A DNA stretch of 64,000 nt from assembly GCA_037043015.1 (NCBI GenBank), contig CM073324.1, positions 16,768,597 through 16,832,596 of the forward strand, in the 5' to 3' direction. The notes beneath the pieces are model-generated. The model saw only the letters and a program-made list of their open reading frames with translations, had not been told where the DNA came from and did no database searches. Both the position numbers and the translations under genes were made by a program. Below are positions 34,191-45,657 of this stretch, piece by piece. The stretch comes from Bryum argenteum (lineage: Eukaryota; Streptophyta; Bryopsida; Bryales; Bryaceae). Positions within the stretch are counted from its first letter, which is position 1; the number at the start of each line of letters is the position of its first letter.

Positions 34191-34861
34191 TTATTCTTCG
34201 TGCACATGCAGCTGATGTAACCAAATTTGTTGAAGGCACTAATAAGAGGTTGATTGGCTCAAGCAGTCGGAGAGTCAATACTTGACGCACACAAGCTTGA
34301 GCGAGGGTTGTTAGACAGTTAATTGACTTAATATCAACTAGAACTTTCTTCGAGCCTCTCCTTTTGAGCCTCACCAATCTTTACATACTATTGAAAACTT
34401 TGCTTGAATGCAGTAGTCCACACACATCAGAATATAAAGTGCCTCACACAAAATACACCTAGGTAGACTAAGAAAGTGAGTGGCTTGAATAGCAATTGAA
34501 AGAGATGTCAGAGCAGAAGGTGAATGAAGATGCCATGTCGGTTGTTTTTTTTTTTTTTTTTTTTTTTAATATTATTAATATTATTATCTCTAGAAATTCT
34601 ATCAGATAAAATTAGATATTTTTGCATTTTTTTTATTTTTTTAAAAATTTATTTTTGGTTGGAAGGAAGAAAATGCTTCTTCTTACCATTCACTTTTTAA
34701 AACAATGTCTCTTTTCAAACCATGTGACTCTTTTATACATGATAGAAGTTTCACTTCTGGAGTATAGATACTACATTGATGGTAGCCTTTTTTGAAAAAC
34801 TACAAACGTCAATTTCTTTAAACTAGGACTATTTTATTTGCCATTTGGGGACCCTCGATAT
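34191..34861. other. Spacer with a 23-base poly-T
   Basis: Poly-T at 34545-34567. No gene. From about 34830 it enters repeat family 2. Confidence 0.45.
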
Positions 34862-35740
34862 GCCGTTTTGGTGACTTAGATTTGCCGTTTTGGTGACTTA
34901 GATTTGCCGTTTTGGTGACTTAGATTTGCCGTTTTGGTGACTTAGATTTGCCGTTTTGGTGACTTAGATTTGCCGTTTTGGTGACTTAGATTTGCCGTTT
35001 TGGTTACAACCTCAATTCCGTTAAAATGGCACTATGCCATGTGCCATTTTGTCACACAAGATCTTACATTTGTGCTCATATAAAATGGTATATTCTGTAA
35101 TATCACAAATTTTTTTTGTGATATCACTTCTTTGAATACATTGTCACTAATTTTCCCTAATATCACCTTAAAATTCTGTTATATCACATGGTCTTTGAAC
35201 TACAGTTCAGAAAGTTGAGGTGTGCCATTTTACCGGAATAATGCCATTTTAACGGAATTGGGGTTTTACCCATATTTGCCGTTTTGACCATTGTGCCATT
35301 TTGCAAGCATAATTAGTTATGCCTTCAATATGGCACGAATTATAAACATTACTCTTTTTCCTCTTCAATCATTGTTATGTAGGGGTAATATGAGTGGTTA
35401 TGATATCAACAATATCATTAGTAATATCATCAATGATTACACATTTAGACCGTTTTTGATCTTGAGAATTTCTAGGGCATCATATAAGAATATCAAAGGC
35501 CAATGTTCCTAAACGGTTGTTCCGATGTTAAAGGTTAATGTTTCATGAAACGAACATTTCAATGTTAAAGGGCAATGTTTCTGAAGGGCAACGTTGAAGA
35601 ATATTTTTCTTGGGACATTTTTCAACAGTCATTGATTATCATTTTTGTCAAAAATGGTTAAAATCCCATATGTTTTGTGACTTTTGAATACCCCAAAAAT
35701 GCCATATTTGAAGATTGATTCCATTTTAACAAAACTGAGG
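34830..35740 (+). repeat. Dispersed repeat family 2, copy 4
   Basis: Contains at least four TGCCATTTT words, some followed by (A/C)CGGAAT, then TAGTTATGCCTTCAATATGG and a segment paralleling 31459-31790 (TTGATCTTGAGAATTTCTAG, AACGGTTGTTCCGATGTTA). The minisatellite lies at its left. Confidence 0.6.
34862..35004. repeat. Perfect 22-bp minisatellite, six units plus a partial
   Basis: Units start at 34862, 34884, 34906, 34928, 34950, 34972 and 34994. Each reads GCCGTTTTGGTGACTTAG followed by ATTT. The six full units are identical, so the array is young. Confidence 0.95.
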
Positions 35741-38446
35741 TTATACATCTGTAGTTCCATATTATATTTCTATATGTGGAATTATATGACACACGTATTG
35801 GCGATTGTGTGATGGTATTTTGAAGCCAAAGTTCATACATTGACCACCCAACAAACTAACCGAGTTAGAAACTACTTGTGTATGAGTATAAACATGACCT
35901 TCTTTTCACTTGTATTTAGTTTCACCAATCGAGCGAGTTTTTCCATCATTCAAAAGGCCATTTAGATCTTCGATTTGGACTTCAGATCATTCTTAAATTA
36001 AGATGAGACGAAATCCAATTTAATTCAAATGACACTATGCTGCTCAAAGGGACGCAACAACTTTGAAAATTGCAATTCAAAAATCATGTGATATTATAGA
36101 ATTTTGAATGAGATATTATCAAATATGAGAGTTCATCTATCAAAAGAGTAGTATTATAAGATGCACCATTTCATATGGTACAAGTGTAAAATGTGTTGTG
36201 ACAAAATAAAAATGTGGTTTAACAGAATAACGCCTACAACAATGCCATCTTGACATAATTATGTTCATGCGGTGAGAATGTCACTATCAATCAACTTCTT
36301 TTCAATTAAATCAAATTTTTAAAAACAAGATTAACTAGTGGTTTTTTTTTATGACCACTGGACTCCCTACTTCACAGAGCTCAAGCTATGGGAAGCACTT
36401 ACAAACAACATCTAGACAACATGGCTACAAACTACTACCCTCATTCCTCACCATCTCCAACGTTCATCCATTTACTTACACACATCTGATCTATAGTCGT
36501 CGCCAACTAATGTATTCAGTAGGAGAGTTCAGCTTACCTTCAAATGGCTAAGCCCTCCACCTCCTCTTGACACTTTCTATAAGATCAATCTTCCACTTGG
36601 TCACTACACCTTTTGCTACCCCTCCATATATAACCTAAAAACCATAGATTCTCCAGACAAGTGATCTTATGAACAAGATGTATTGTTCTTCAATCAACAA
36701 TGCATTGACTAAGAAAAATAAAGTTAAAAATAAATTAATTATGCTTATGCTCGGAACCAAAATATCAAAACATATGAGAGGGAAACAACACATGATTTGA
36801 AAATAAGCGGTTGTAGGCATCGCAACTTGTCCCCCTTCCCAAGACGACATCACACAAAACGAGATCCATGAAGTGCTCACTTCGTCCTACACTAATCGAG
36901 TTCTATATTTGTCCTCACAGAAATGAGCCTATCATTCAAAGAGGCTTCGCTGCTTTAACTTACTTTGTCCAAAAGAAAAGTAAACCGGCGACAAGTCAGG
37001 GATAGGCAATGGGAAGCATGAAAGGCACGTACTTCCACACAAGTGCAAACTCATCGCAGTCAGTGCCGGCCACGGAGAACCCACGAGCCAGCACGCGGCG
37101 CCGCACGAAGCTCTCCGATCGGAGGATCGAACGGCGCGGAAGAGATTCCAGACCATCCGCGAGAACAAGAAAGAGTGTGGGATCAAAAATTGAGCAGCAC
37201 AAGTCAATCCGTAGTCCACTGCCTTCCATTTCACTCTATCGGGACCAAAGTAGGTGTACTCTCTGATTAGCGGGCTACAATTGCGTGTTCGAGCTTCAAT
37301 TCACGTGTGAGCATTTTATTGCGTTTTCAATGATTGTTAACAGAGCCGAATTGTGCTGCATTTGAATTTAGGGTTTGGATTGCAATGAATCATGTACTTA
37401 GAAATCGTAGACTTTTTCCAATTGAGGTCGATGATCAGGTCGCATTCTGGTTCAGCGAATGCTGAAAGGGTCTGTCTTCATGGTGAGGAAGAGCATCAAT
37501 TCGAATGCAGTGTTCGTCTCTTTTGATTAGTAGTGGTATGCTTTTCAGTCTGTACAATTCGTGGTTTAAGCATAGGCGGATAGTGCATTGTGGCAATTGT
37601 TGTAAGGGTGGGCTCCACGATTACTTGTGTGTGGCAATTTTTCAGTGAGGCGACTTACTCTGTATTTTCTTGATATTGGAGGAGGTTCGTTGCAATCTTG
37701 AGATTCGTCCGTTAACATCCACTTAGTATTGTATCCAGATAGCTGGTATTATGTTAGTCATTTTCTCGGTAGGTTTTGCGCTTTGTTCCTGTTTCGATTC
37801 CTTGTAAGGTCGGTTACTTGTGCCATTTTTATCCCCCCTTGTAAGCAATGGTTTGAGTGTTGCATACGTAAAGTTTGAAATGTTCTCTTTTGAAACTAGA
37901 TAATTACATTCGAAATGCGGCATGCCTTGACTTGAGTTTTGTAGAGGCAAGTACTCAGGTCCGATTGAACACCTTGATGGCGATATCATCCATAGCCTTG
38001 AAAAGCAACTAGCGTATTGTCGAAGTAGAGTTACGGAAAGGGATGTCGACATTTATAGAATGCGTAAAAGTTGCGGCATGTTTGTGAGTTGATTCAATAT
38101 TTGCGCTCGTTTAGGAGCTACTAGATAGCTTTTCGTGTCAATTGAGGTCGCTGGTCATTGCATTACTCAGCAAAAGTTTTGCCCTGTTTTTTTTGTTTGC
38201 AGCCGGCGCATTCTTGTGAGGTTATTGTACAGTGTTCTCGCCAAGTTGATGGGGACGGAAATAAGAATATTTCCGGAGTGACGAAGTGGTTGGAAAGCAA
38301 GTAAGGAGAATTGTGAGCAATTAAGCGTTCTCGGCGCGAGCTTAGAGGTCTTGCAACTATCGTGCCACGATCATGTGTACAGTGCGGCAGGCATTGGACT
38401 AAAGGAAGATTGAAGCTGAAGCTTGCTTTTGAGTTCGCCGTCAACC
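35741..38446. other. Spacer, GC-rich patch, then NRAMP promoter and leader
   Basis: 35741-36990 is AT-rich with nothing recognised. 37010-37250 is a GC-rich patch with open frames on both strands (for example minus 36996-37229). None resembles a known protein, but it could be a promoter/first-exon region of an unrecognised transcript. 37270-38446 precedes the NRAMP start and reads like a long leader, possibly with a leader intron. Confidence 0.4.
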
Positions 38447-40769
38447 ATGACAACAGACTCTGAGCCCCTTGTGCATCGAGGGCATTATGGTGCCAAAGCT
38501 ACAGGACGACACTATGATGAGGACGATGAGGATAGGGCGTATAGCCGATCAGAGCAAGTCAACGTCCACTTTGGCGATGAGCCAGATACTGACGAAGAAG
38601 GAGGAGATTTAGACTTTCTTCCGAAATTTTCATGGAGGAAGCTGTGGATGTTTGCTGGACCTGGCTTTTTGATGAGCATTGCGTACCTCGATCCCGGTAA
38701 CATCGAGAGTGATTTACAGTCGGGGGCAACTGCAGGATACTCCCTATTATGGTTACTGATGTGGGCCACAATTATGGGGCTACTTATCCAGTCCCTGTCT
38801 GCGAGGCTTGGGGTTGCTACAGGTAGTCACTTGGCTGAGCTCTGCAGGGAGGAATATCCTGTATGGGCACGGTTAGTACTCTGGATCATGACGGAAGTTG
38901 CTATTATTGGTGCTGATGTTCAACAGGTTATTGGAAGTGCCATTGCCTTTAGGCTTCTTTCTAATGGCTGGATACCCCTCTGGGCTGGTGTGCTAATCAC
39001 CGGTATCGATGGGTACGCACAACTTCTACTAGAACCACGCTATGCATTTGTGAATGTAGAGACCCAAATCCGTCTTTTGAAAGCATCAATTACTCGTTTA
39101 AGTTCTGAGGTGTGTGTCTAGATCTTAGAGGTTGTGAAATCTTTAGTGTTTTGTAGTTACGTATCACTATTGTAGTATCTTTTCGTCCATTTTCTCAATT
39201 GTGGTAGTGGATGAACCTAATAGTAGAGCTCCTGCGCCTTTGTTGGAAGTGTTGGTTTGGTGTTAAGATTCAACTCTTGTGTGCAGGTTCTTGTTCCTCT
39301 TTCTGGAGAATTTTGGCGTTAGAAAGCTGGAGCTTCTATTTTGTATATTCATCGGAATCATGGCAGCTTCTTTCGCGTGGATGTTTGGCGAAACTGATCC
39401 AGACATCAAAGCTGTTGCCTCTGGTGCGTTAGCTACTTTCGTCAAATGTCTATATGGAATGCGGCTACTTGTACGTTGTAGCTAAGCTTCTCTGTCGCCT
39501 CGCAGGTCTGGTGTTCCCGTCCGTTCCGAGCTCAGCTGTGGACAAGGCTGTCGGGATCGTCGGCGCTGTGATTATGCCACACAACATATTTCTCCATTCC
39601 GCCCTTGTGCAATCACGGGATGTCGACACTACGAAGAAGAGTCGCGTGCGTGAAGCTCTCCGGTACTACAACATTGAATCTGCATTCGCCCTTTTCATCT
39701 CCTTCATGATTAACCTTTGCATCATGGCTATTTTTGCCAAGGCCTTCTTTGGAAAGGAAGAAGCGGGAATCATAGGTCTGGCAAATGCTGGGGAGTATCT
39801 CCAGAAGAGATATGGGGGAGGTTACTTCCCAATCCTGTATATATGGGCTATCGGGCTGTTAGCTGCTGGTCAGAGCAGCACCATGACCGGCACATACACT
39901 GGTGTGCCTCACTTAACTTGCTTGTCATACATGCCGAACATCATGTTGTCAGCGACTTCGTAGTATCACAGTTCTAAACGTTTCAGCAATTTCAATTGAT
40001 TCTGAAATCGGCTATCTGATACTTTCCCTGCTTTCATTGCTATGCAAATTCAGGCTTTAGATGAATATATTGAAAAAGCGAAATTAGTAGTCAATCTCAC
40101 AGATACTCGTTCTTTGGCAGGTCAATTTGTCATGGCTGGTTTTCTCGACCTGCGTGTGAAGAAGTGGCTCCGAGTGCTGGTTACACGACTTGTTGCAATC
40201 GTTCCGACTGTCGCTGTGGCTCTCGCCTTCGACAGCTCAGAGAACGAGCTGGATAACTTGAGCGAATGGTTGAATGTGTTGCAATCCATTCAGCTGCCAT
40301 TCGCTCTGATTCCTTTACTGTGTTTAGTATCCAACACACGGGTCATGGGCGTCTTTGTTATCGACACGATCACCAAGGTAAAACCTTCTGTTCTGATATA
40401 AGTTTTGCTCTGTAGTAGATCCAAATGTGCATTACGAAGTTCCATGTTGTATGCTGACATTGGTGGAATTTCACAATGTGATTTCAGGTGATAGCGTGGA
40501 GCATCGCGTTGTTGGTTATGGCAATCAACATGTACTTGTTGGTAGTAACTGTCTTCGGCAACATTGTTGAGTCGGCTGCAGTAATGGCTATCTTGTTACT
40601 GGTCACTGCTATGTACATCAGCTTCATAGTTTATCTGATACTAGAACCTGCGCAAGAGGATGGTAATTGGGTATACATTAAGCGGACGTTTCTTTCATGC
40701 AGTTCAAGTAATAGAGTAGAAAAGGACAGCGAGGTTACAGCCCTAGTCTCAAGTACTTCGACATCGTAA
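38447..40769 (+). CDS. NRAMP: NRAMP-family divalent metal transporter, 5 exons
   Basis: Exons 38447-39012, 39287-39423, 39506-39901, 40121-40377, 40488-40769 join in frame to 545 codons plus stop. NRAMP proteins are proton-coupled transporters of Mn2+, Fe2+ and related ions with 10-12 membrane helices. The metal-site motifs are present: DPGN at 82-85 in helix 1 ([16 protein letters not shown]) and MPHN at 258-261 in helix 6. The family transport signature [18 protein letters not shown] starts at 356 and spans intron 3. The ~60-residue N-terminus is acidic ([17 protein letters not shown]) and precedes [24 protein letters not shown]. It resembles plant NRAMP2-5-type proteins rather than EIN2, which would have a long extra C-terminal domain. 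Frames read into introns 1 and 3 reach stops quickly, which supports the splice model. Target membrane (vacuole, Golgi or plasma membrane) cannot be decided here. Confidence 0.92.
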
Positions 40770-42414
40770 GCAGGGGTACATTGACTAACGCTTGTGATTA
40801 GCTTTCCTGCTTGAGGAGTAGTTGTGTGAATCTATTATACAGGTGCTCAGTGCATTTAGAATGCTCATAGTAGGTAACGATAGTCATCAGAGAATATCGA
40901 ACTAAACTGCGAAGTCGATTGCATTGTAGTTCGAGGATTCTTCTGCCAGGTGATCCTCTTCTGCCACAAGCTAGCCTTTTCTTTCTTATGCAGAGAGAAT
41001 AGAAAATTAGAATCTGATTGAAATGAGAGCTGTGTACAACATGTGATAGTTTTTATATAATAATGGAATGCAAATAACTCTTTCTCCATCGTCTAACAGC
41101 CCTGTGGCTTACTTGGTTGATATCGAAATAGTCTTTGCCTGAAGGATGTCTTTGAGTTCTCTCGATGTATTTACCTTCGTGCTTTCATCATCTGGAAGAA
41201 CAATGTTGGGTACTAGGCCATAGACAACATCTTTGACGGTCAAGTCATTTCTTGAGGTGCTTGCATTTTGGATGCTACTGGGGTTGCAAAAGCTTGTGTT
41301 GATACTCTCTTGACAAATAGGATCATAAAGAAGCTTGACATGGAATTGATGTTGAAGTGAAAAGGGTTGATTTTAGATAATTGGGAGAGAAGAAAAGCAT
41401 AAAATTGATTGTCGTTAATGAAGTTTTTTGATCAAAACTTGGGTTCTTGGTGTCTCTTTTACAAAACTAAAACTCCCCTTGCAAATAAATTGTGCTTGTT
41501 GTGCACTTTCAACTCCTCTTGGTGTGTTTGTTCGGCATGCAACTGTTGGAGATGTTATGAGATGTGTATTTCTTCTATTTAACACCTCGAGATTGTTGCA
41601 CTTATGTAATAAGTGGCTAGGAACTGCTTGATTTTTGGATTGGCAAGCCTATTGCTAAGTGGCCAAGTGAATCAATCTTATGTGTGGGCAAAGTATGGAA
41701 GAAATTGGACGAAGTGGAATCCTTAATTTTGGATTCACTTAAATAGTCTTAAATTTTGGAAATGAAATTTGTAGGTGTACCCAAAACCACTCAACCTTAA
41801 ATATGTAATCTGAGTACATCAATATATACAACTAAAAGCCATAATGTACCCCCTGGCTTGAATTGGCCTGCGAGCGTTTTAGGGAGTTGTGTGGGTTTTG
41901 AGCCACCTTCAATAAGCGGAAACTGTCTTAACCCTTAAGTGCTCTTTTGGTTGCCACTTGGTAGCCCATGTAGAATCTTTCGGACTTGGACATGATGAAT
42001 AATATACCATGGATTAATAAATGATCAGCTTGCAACCTTCTACAAGGTCATGTGAAACCTCAAACCTACCTACAACAATCATTTCAAAGTATAAATCACT
42101 CATACAAATTGTGATTTGCACAGTAAACTTTTACTCGATTAATGCACCATAAGAAGACAAAAATATTGGTATCTAAAATTAGATTAGGGAAGTGCCACAA
42201 AGACTATTCTTTTGACTATTCTCTTGGACAACAATTCGTGATTGCCGTTTAGACTTGACCATCATCCTAATATCATGAACAAATCTTGCCTAAAGTGGAA
42301 CACCATTGACTTGTCTCCCATTACACCAAAAATATAATCCACCTTACAAAGTAACGCCACTCCGGTTAGGGAGGCAATGTAGCCAAGCGTCACATTTCAA
42401 TGTGCTCTCACTTC
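40770..42414. other. Spacer downstream of NRAMP
   Basis: 3' UTR to about 41080, then AT-rich DNA without credible genes. A TCTTAACCCTTAAGTGCTC word at about 41930 resembles the terminus of the next element and may be an isolated end. Confidence 0.4.
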
Positions 42415-42858
42415 AATCCTTAACCCCTAAACGCCCAAGGGGGGGTAAAGCTCCTAACAATTGGTAATAATGCTGATTTTTTCAAAACTGCGCAAAAACA
42501 AATAAAAGATGAAAATGGAAAATCCAACCGTAGGATCTTCTTTGGAGCATGGCAATTAGTATGACCTCCAGATTGCATGCGATTTGGAGGTATGGATTTC
42601 AAGATCCATGCAAAAAAGGGGTGAAGATCACACCACCAAAACTTTCATGAAAAATCTCTTTTGCCCACTCTCACAAATTGAGGATCAAGTTTTTTACTAT
42701 TTATCCAAGGAGGGAGTAGAGTAAACCCACCGAGGAGTTGAGCAAAAAAACGGCGGATGAAAAATCGATGGGATGAAAGCGGGGTTGTGCACCAAAGACG
42801 GAGCCTCACATCCAGAATGTCGAAAAACGACACTGTGGGCGCTTAAGGGTTAAGGATT
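42415..42858. mobile_element. MITE-like element, 444 bp, 23-bp inverted ends
   Basis: AATCCTTAACCCCTAAACGC at 42415-42437 returns inverted at 42836-42858 (21 of 23 positions). The interior is non-coding. No clear target duplication was seen. It lies only 39 bp left of the next element. Confidence 0.6.
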
Positions 42859-42897
42859 AAACTAATAGAGAAGGGTGTCCAAAGCCTCCAATACTTA

Positions 42898-44023
42898 GGG
42901 CCGGTTTACACTACGGTGGAGAAGTCCACCGGTCAAGAAAAAAAGGGCGTTTCTCCATTGTGATTGGTCGAAAATGTCATTCTTGACCGGTGGGTGTTTA
43001 CACTTGGTGAAGAAATCAAAGGTGGTGAACTTTTGTCATGGATGAAAAAATGACATGGCAGCTTAGGTGGCGGTACTTTTCGCTCAAGACCTTGTCCGGA
43101 ACAGTGATTTCTTGTCCGGCCTCTTGAGGCCAGACAAGAAATCACTGTTCCGGAGAACTAATTTCTTGAATACAATACATTGCTCATTTTTCCTATAACC
43201 GGTAAACTTCTTCCCAATGGCACTGTTCCTCATTGCCACCCATGCACAACATGCCAATAAAGATTCAATAAAAACCTTCTGATCATTTATTTAGTAATTG
43301 TCAGCATGCACTGCAGCACTGTTGGCTGGTTCCACATCTTGCGCTGTTCATTTATTTCCTGGAAGGGGACTCCTGTATCTCCTTTGATCAACAAAATTAC
43401 ACTACACATATGACATGAGCAATCGCAATTCGATAGATTGTACAAGGATACTAGAAGCTTTCTCAGACACAAATATGAATATTAATGATTTTATATTAGT
43501 CTTGATTAATGTAATTGTTGTCAAGGACTGATTCATTTCAATCAGAAATTAATATGTAGAAGAGTGAAGAGTAGAAGAGTGAACATGTATGAATAATCTC
43601 AATTAAGCTTTGAAATTAAGATTTAGAATTTTCAAGGCACGGTTTAGTAGATTTTAAGATTTGAAATTTTTTCAAATAAATTGCCATACATATACATTTA
43701 TTTTTTCATGAGCACAATAATCTTATGATTTTTTTGGTAGGATGTCAATGTGGGGAAAGAATGGAGTTTTATCCAAGCTAACATGTAGCATATGATTAAC
43801 TTCTTTTCATTGGTGGACTTATCCGGAATACTTCTCCGGTGGACTTCTCCGGTTAAACTTCTCCTCTAGGTGTTTAGACTACAACCGGTCAAGACTCCTT
43901 ACGAAAATTTTTATTGCCATTAATTCTTCTCCAGCACATCCACCATTTGCCTTATATAAACATGTCTTGGCCAAGCATTCTTGACCGACCGGAGGCCTTC
44001 TCCACCGTAGTGTAAACCGGCCC
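42898..44023. mobile_element. Non-autonomous PIF/Harbinger-like element, 1,126 bp
   Basis: Ends GGGCCGGTTTACACTACGGT are inverted at both sides, with similarity over ~45 bp. Each end is flanked by TTA (42895-42897 and 44024-44026), the PIF/Harbinger target duplication, and the GGGCC start also fits that superfamily. No transposase is encoded. The words TCTCCGGTGG/CCACCGGTCAAG recur inside near both ends. A perfect hairpin (43096-43153) lies inside. Confidence 0.85.
43096..43153. repeat. Near-perfect 58-nt palindrome
   Basis: CCGGAACAGTGATTTCTTGT with one further base (43096-43116) is exactly complementary to 43133-43153. The loop contains GGCCTC-TT-GAGGCC, so the stem continues with a single mismatch to a 2-nt loop. 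Both strands would form a strong hairpin. It could be a nested foldback insertion or a small-RNA precursor. Confidence 0.9.
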
Positions 44024-44026
44024 TTA

Positions 44027-45657
44027 GCCTTCCAATCGCACGTTTAACCTATTGTGATGCTACAACCATCTCACCACCTAACTCAAAAAGTGGCATAAGC
44101 CTTGCGTCCTTTCGCACCCGAAAAAAAAAAAAAAAAAGAGAATATTATATATAGTATAGCCTTTCCTTTTGAAAGAAAGAAATATAATATTATATTTAGA
44201 TAGCCTTCGCTTTTGAACTAAAGAATGTAGGCCTATATTTAAGCCGGCAGAAACCATAAATCCTTATTCAAGAATGAATGGCTGCGGCACATTTGCTACG
44301 AAATTCGAATAACAGTGAGCTCACTCACTCCATTCAAAAACTTGACTGGGACTTTTTAGACTCAAAATCCAACGGCATTCAAGGTCGATGAACGCTCCCC
44401 CATGATTGGCTCGCTTTTAAATTTGCCCTTTCTGACGAATTAATGAATTTCCCCCCAATCCCCTATTCTTGCCTTGAACTCCGACTCCGTCCGGATGATA
44501 ATTTGGAGTTTCATCCACATTACCCGAGAATTCATCCACGTAAACCGGAACCTCATCCAATCGGTCCCCGTTCCCACGCACTCCGTTTGAATTTTGACCT
44601 TTGTAGTCACTAGCTTGTATTGTTGCGATTGTTTGTTTCCGAAGGCGCGCAGACCGATTGCATGAGACAAGAAGAAGCGCCATACTTTATACTTTCAAAT
44701 TTCCTGTGTTCCGTTAACAGTGCAGTAATCGCTGCCGACTGATCCCCTTTTTCGAGTTCATGCAAAATTTGAATTCGTGAGTTGTACAGTACATTGCGAG
44801 AGTGAGAGAGCGATCGGTAAAATCATTTGAGTCGAGATTTCACGTGCGAAGCTCGATTGCACAGGGTACTTCGATAACATTGTAATTTAAGAGTCTGCAT
44901 TCGTTGAGTGAATCGGGTTGTGGCATTTGTGACTTTCGTTTGATAGGTAGTTGTACTATTTTGTAGTGAAAATTTTATGGTCGCGGAGGATCATCTGTAT
45001 ATTCGCTCGGTTCGCTTTTTGAGGTTTGTGTCGAGGTTGTCTTGTTTGAATGTTGAAGTCGTGGTGGTGTGTCTGAGCTGAGGTAATGTGTTTAGTGTGG
45101 TGGTGCAGGAGTGAGTTGTTTTCTTCAGCTAGGGGAGTAATTTGTGAGGTGATCTAGGTTTTGCGTAGGAGCGAGCATTCAGTATCGGGAGAGTTTTGCT
45201 GTAGTTTTGCCATCTCGGGACCGGCTTGACTTCTTGTTGATTATTCGTGAGTGTTTCAAGATGTTGCTGAAGGTATTGAGGAGTGCGAAGAGGCAATTAT
45301 TTTTACGTTTGGTGATCGTTATTAAGTCCATGTCGAGGAGAAAGCAGGGGAAGATTGTTGAATACAGAAGAGGAAGTCCTTTTGAATATTAAGGTTATCT
45401 CCTTACAGCTGCGAGGTCGAGAGTTGTCGTTCTTGTGAATTGGTGAGTTAGAGAGACTTCGGAATTAGCCTCGAATTTTCGTTTTATTGCAGAGCATTCA
45501 TCATCCAGAGCGGCAACCCGGTTAGAAAGTGTACATAATAGTTCAGCTGGCCGCGATGCCATATCAGAAGAGAGCCTGTGCAATTCAAGTTGAAAGAGGT
45601 CGGAGTAGGAAGGTGGTTTGATTTATACAAGGAGTGGTAGAAGAACTTGGGGAAGAG
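44027..45657. other. Upstream region and leader of the kinesin gene
   Basis: 44027-44280 is AT-rich. A minus-strand frame (44417-44683) is open for 88 codons without recognisable content. About 44800-45657 looks like a long 5' leader with several short upstream frames, and may hold a leader intron. Confidence 0.4.

Noticed and set aside
34860-35010. CRISPR-like array from regularly spaced identical repeats
   Set aside because: The units are directly contiguous 22-bp tandem repeats without spacers, in plant nuclear DNA.
36932-37266. Several overlapping frames on both strands in a GC-rich patch
   Set aside because: All are open because of base composition and none matches a known protein. Kept only as a possible promoter or first-exon region.
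44417-44683. 88-codon minus-strand frame upstream of the kinesin gene
   Set aside because: No homology recognised and no flanking gene structure.
45634-45657. Upstream extension of the kinesin frame from a GTG
   Set aside because: The first real ATG in frame is at 45658; a GTG start is not expected in a plant nuclear gene.
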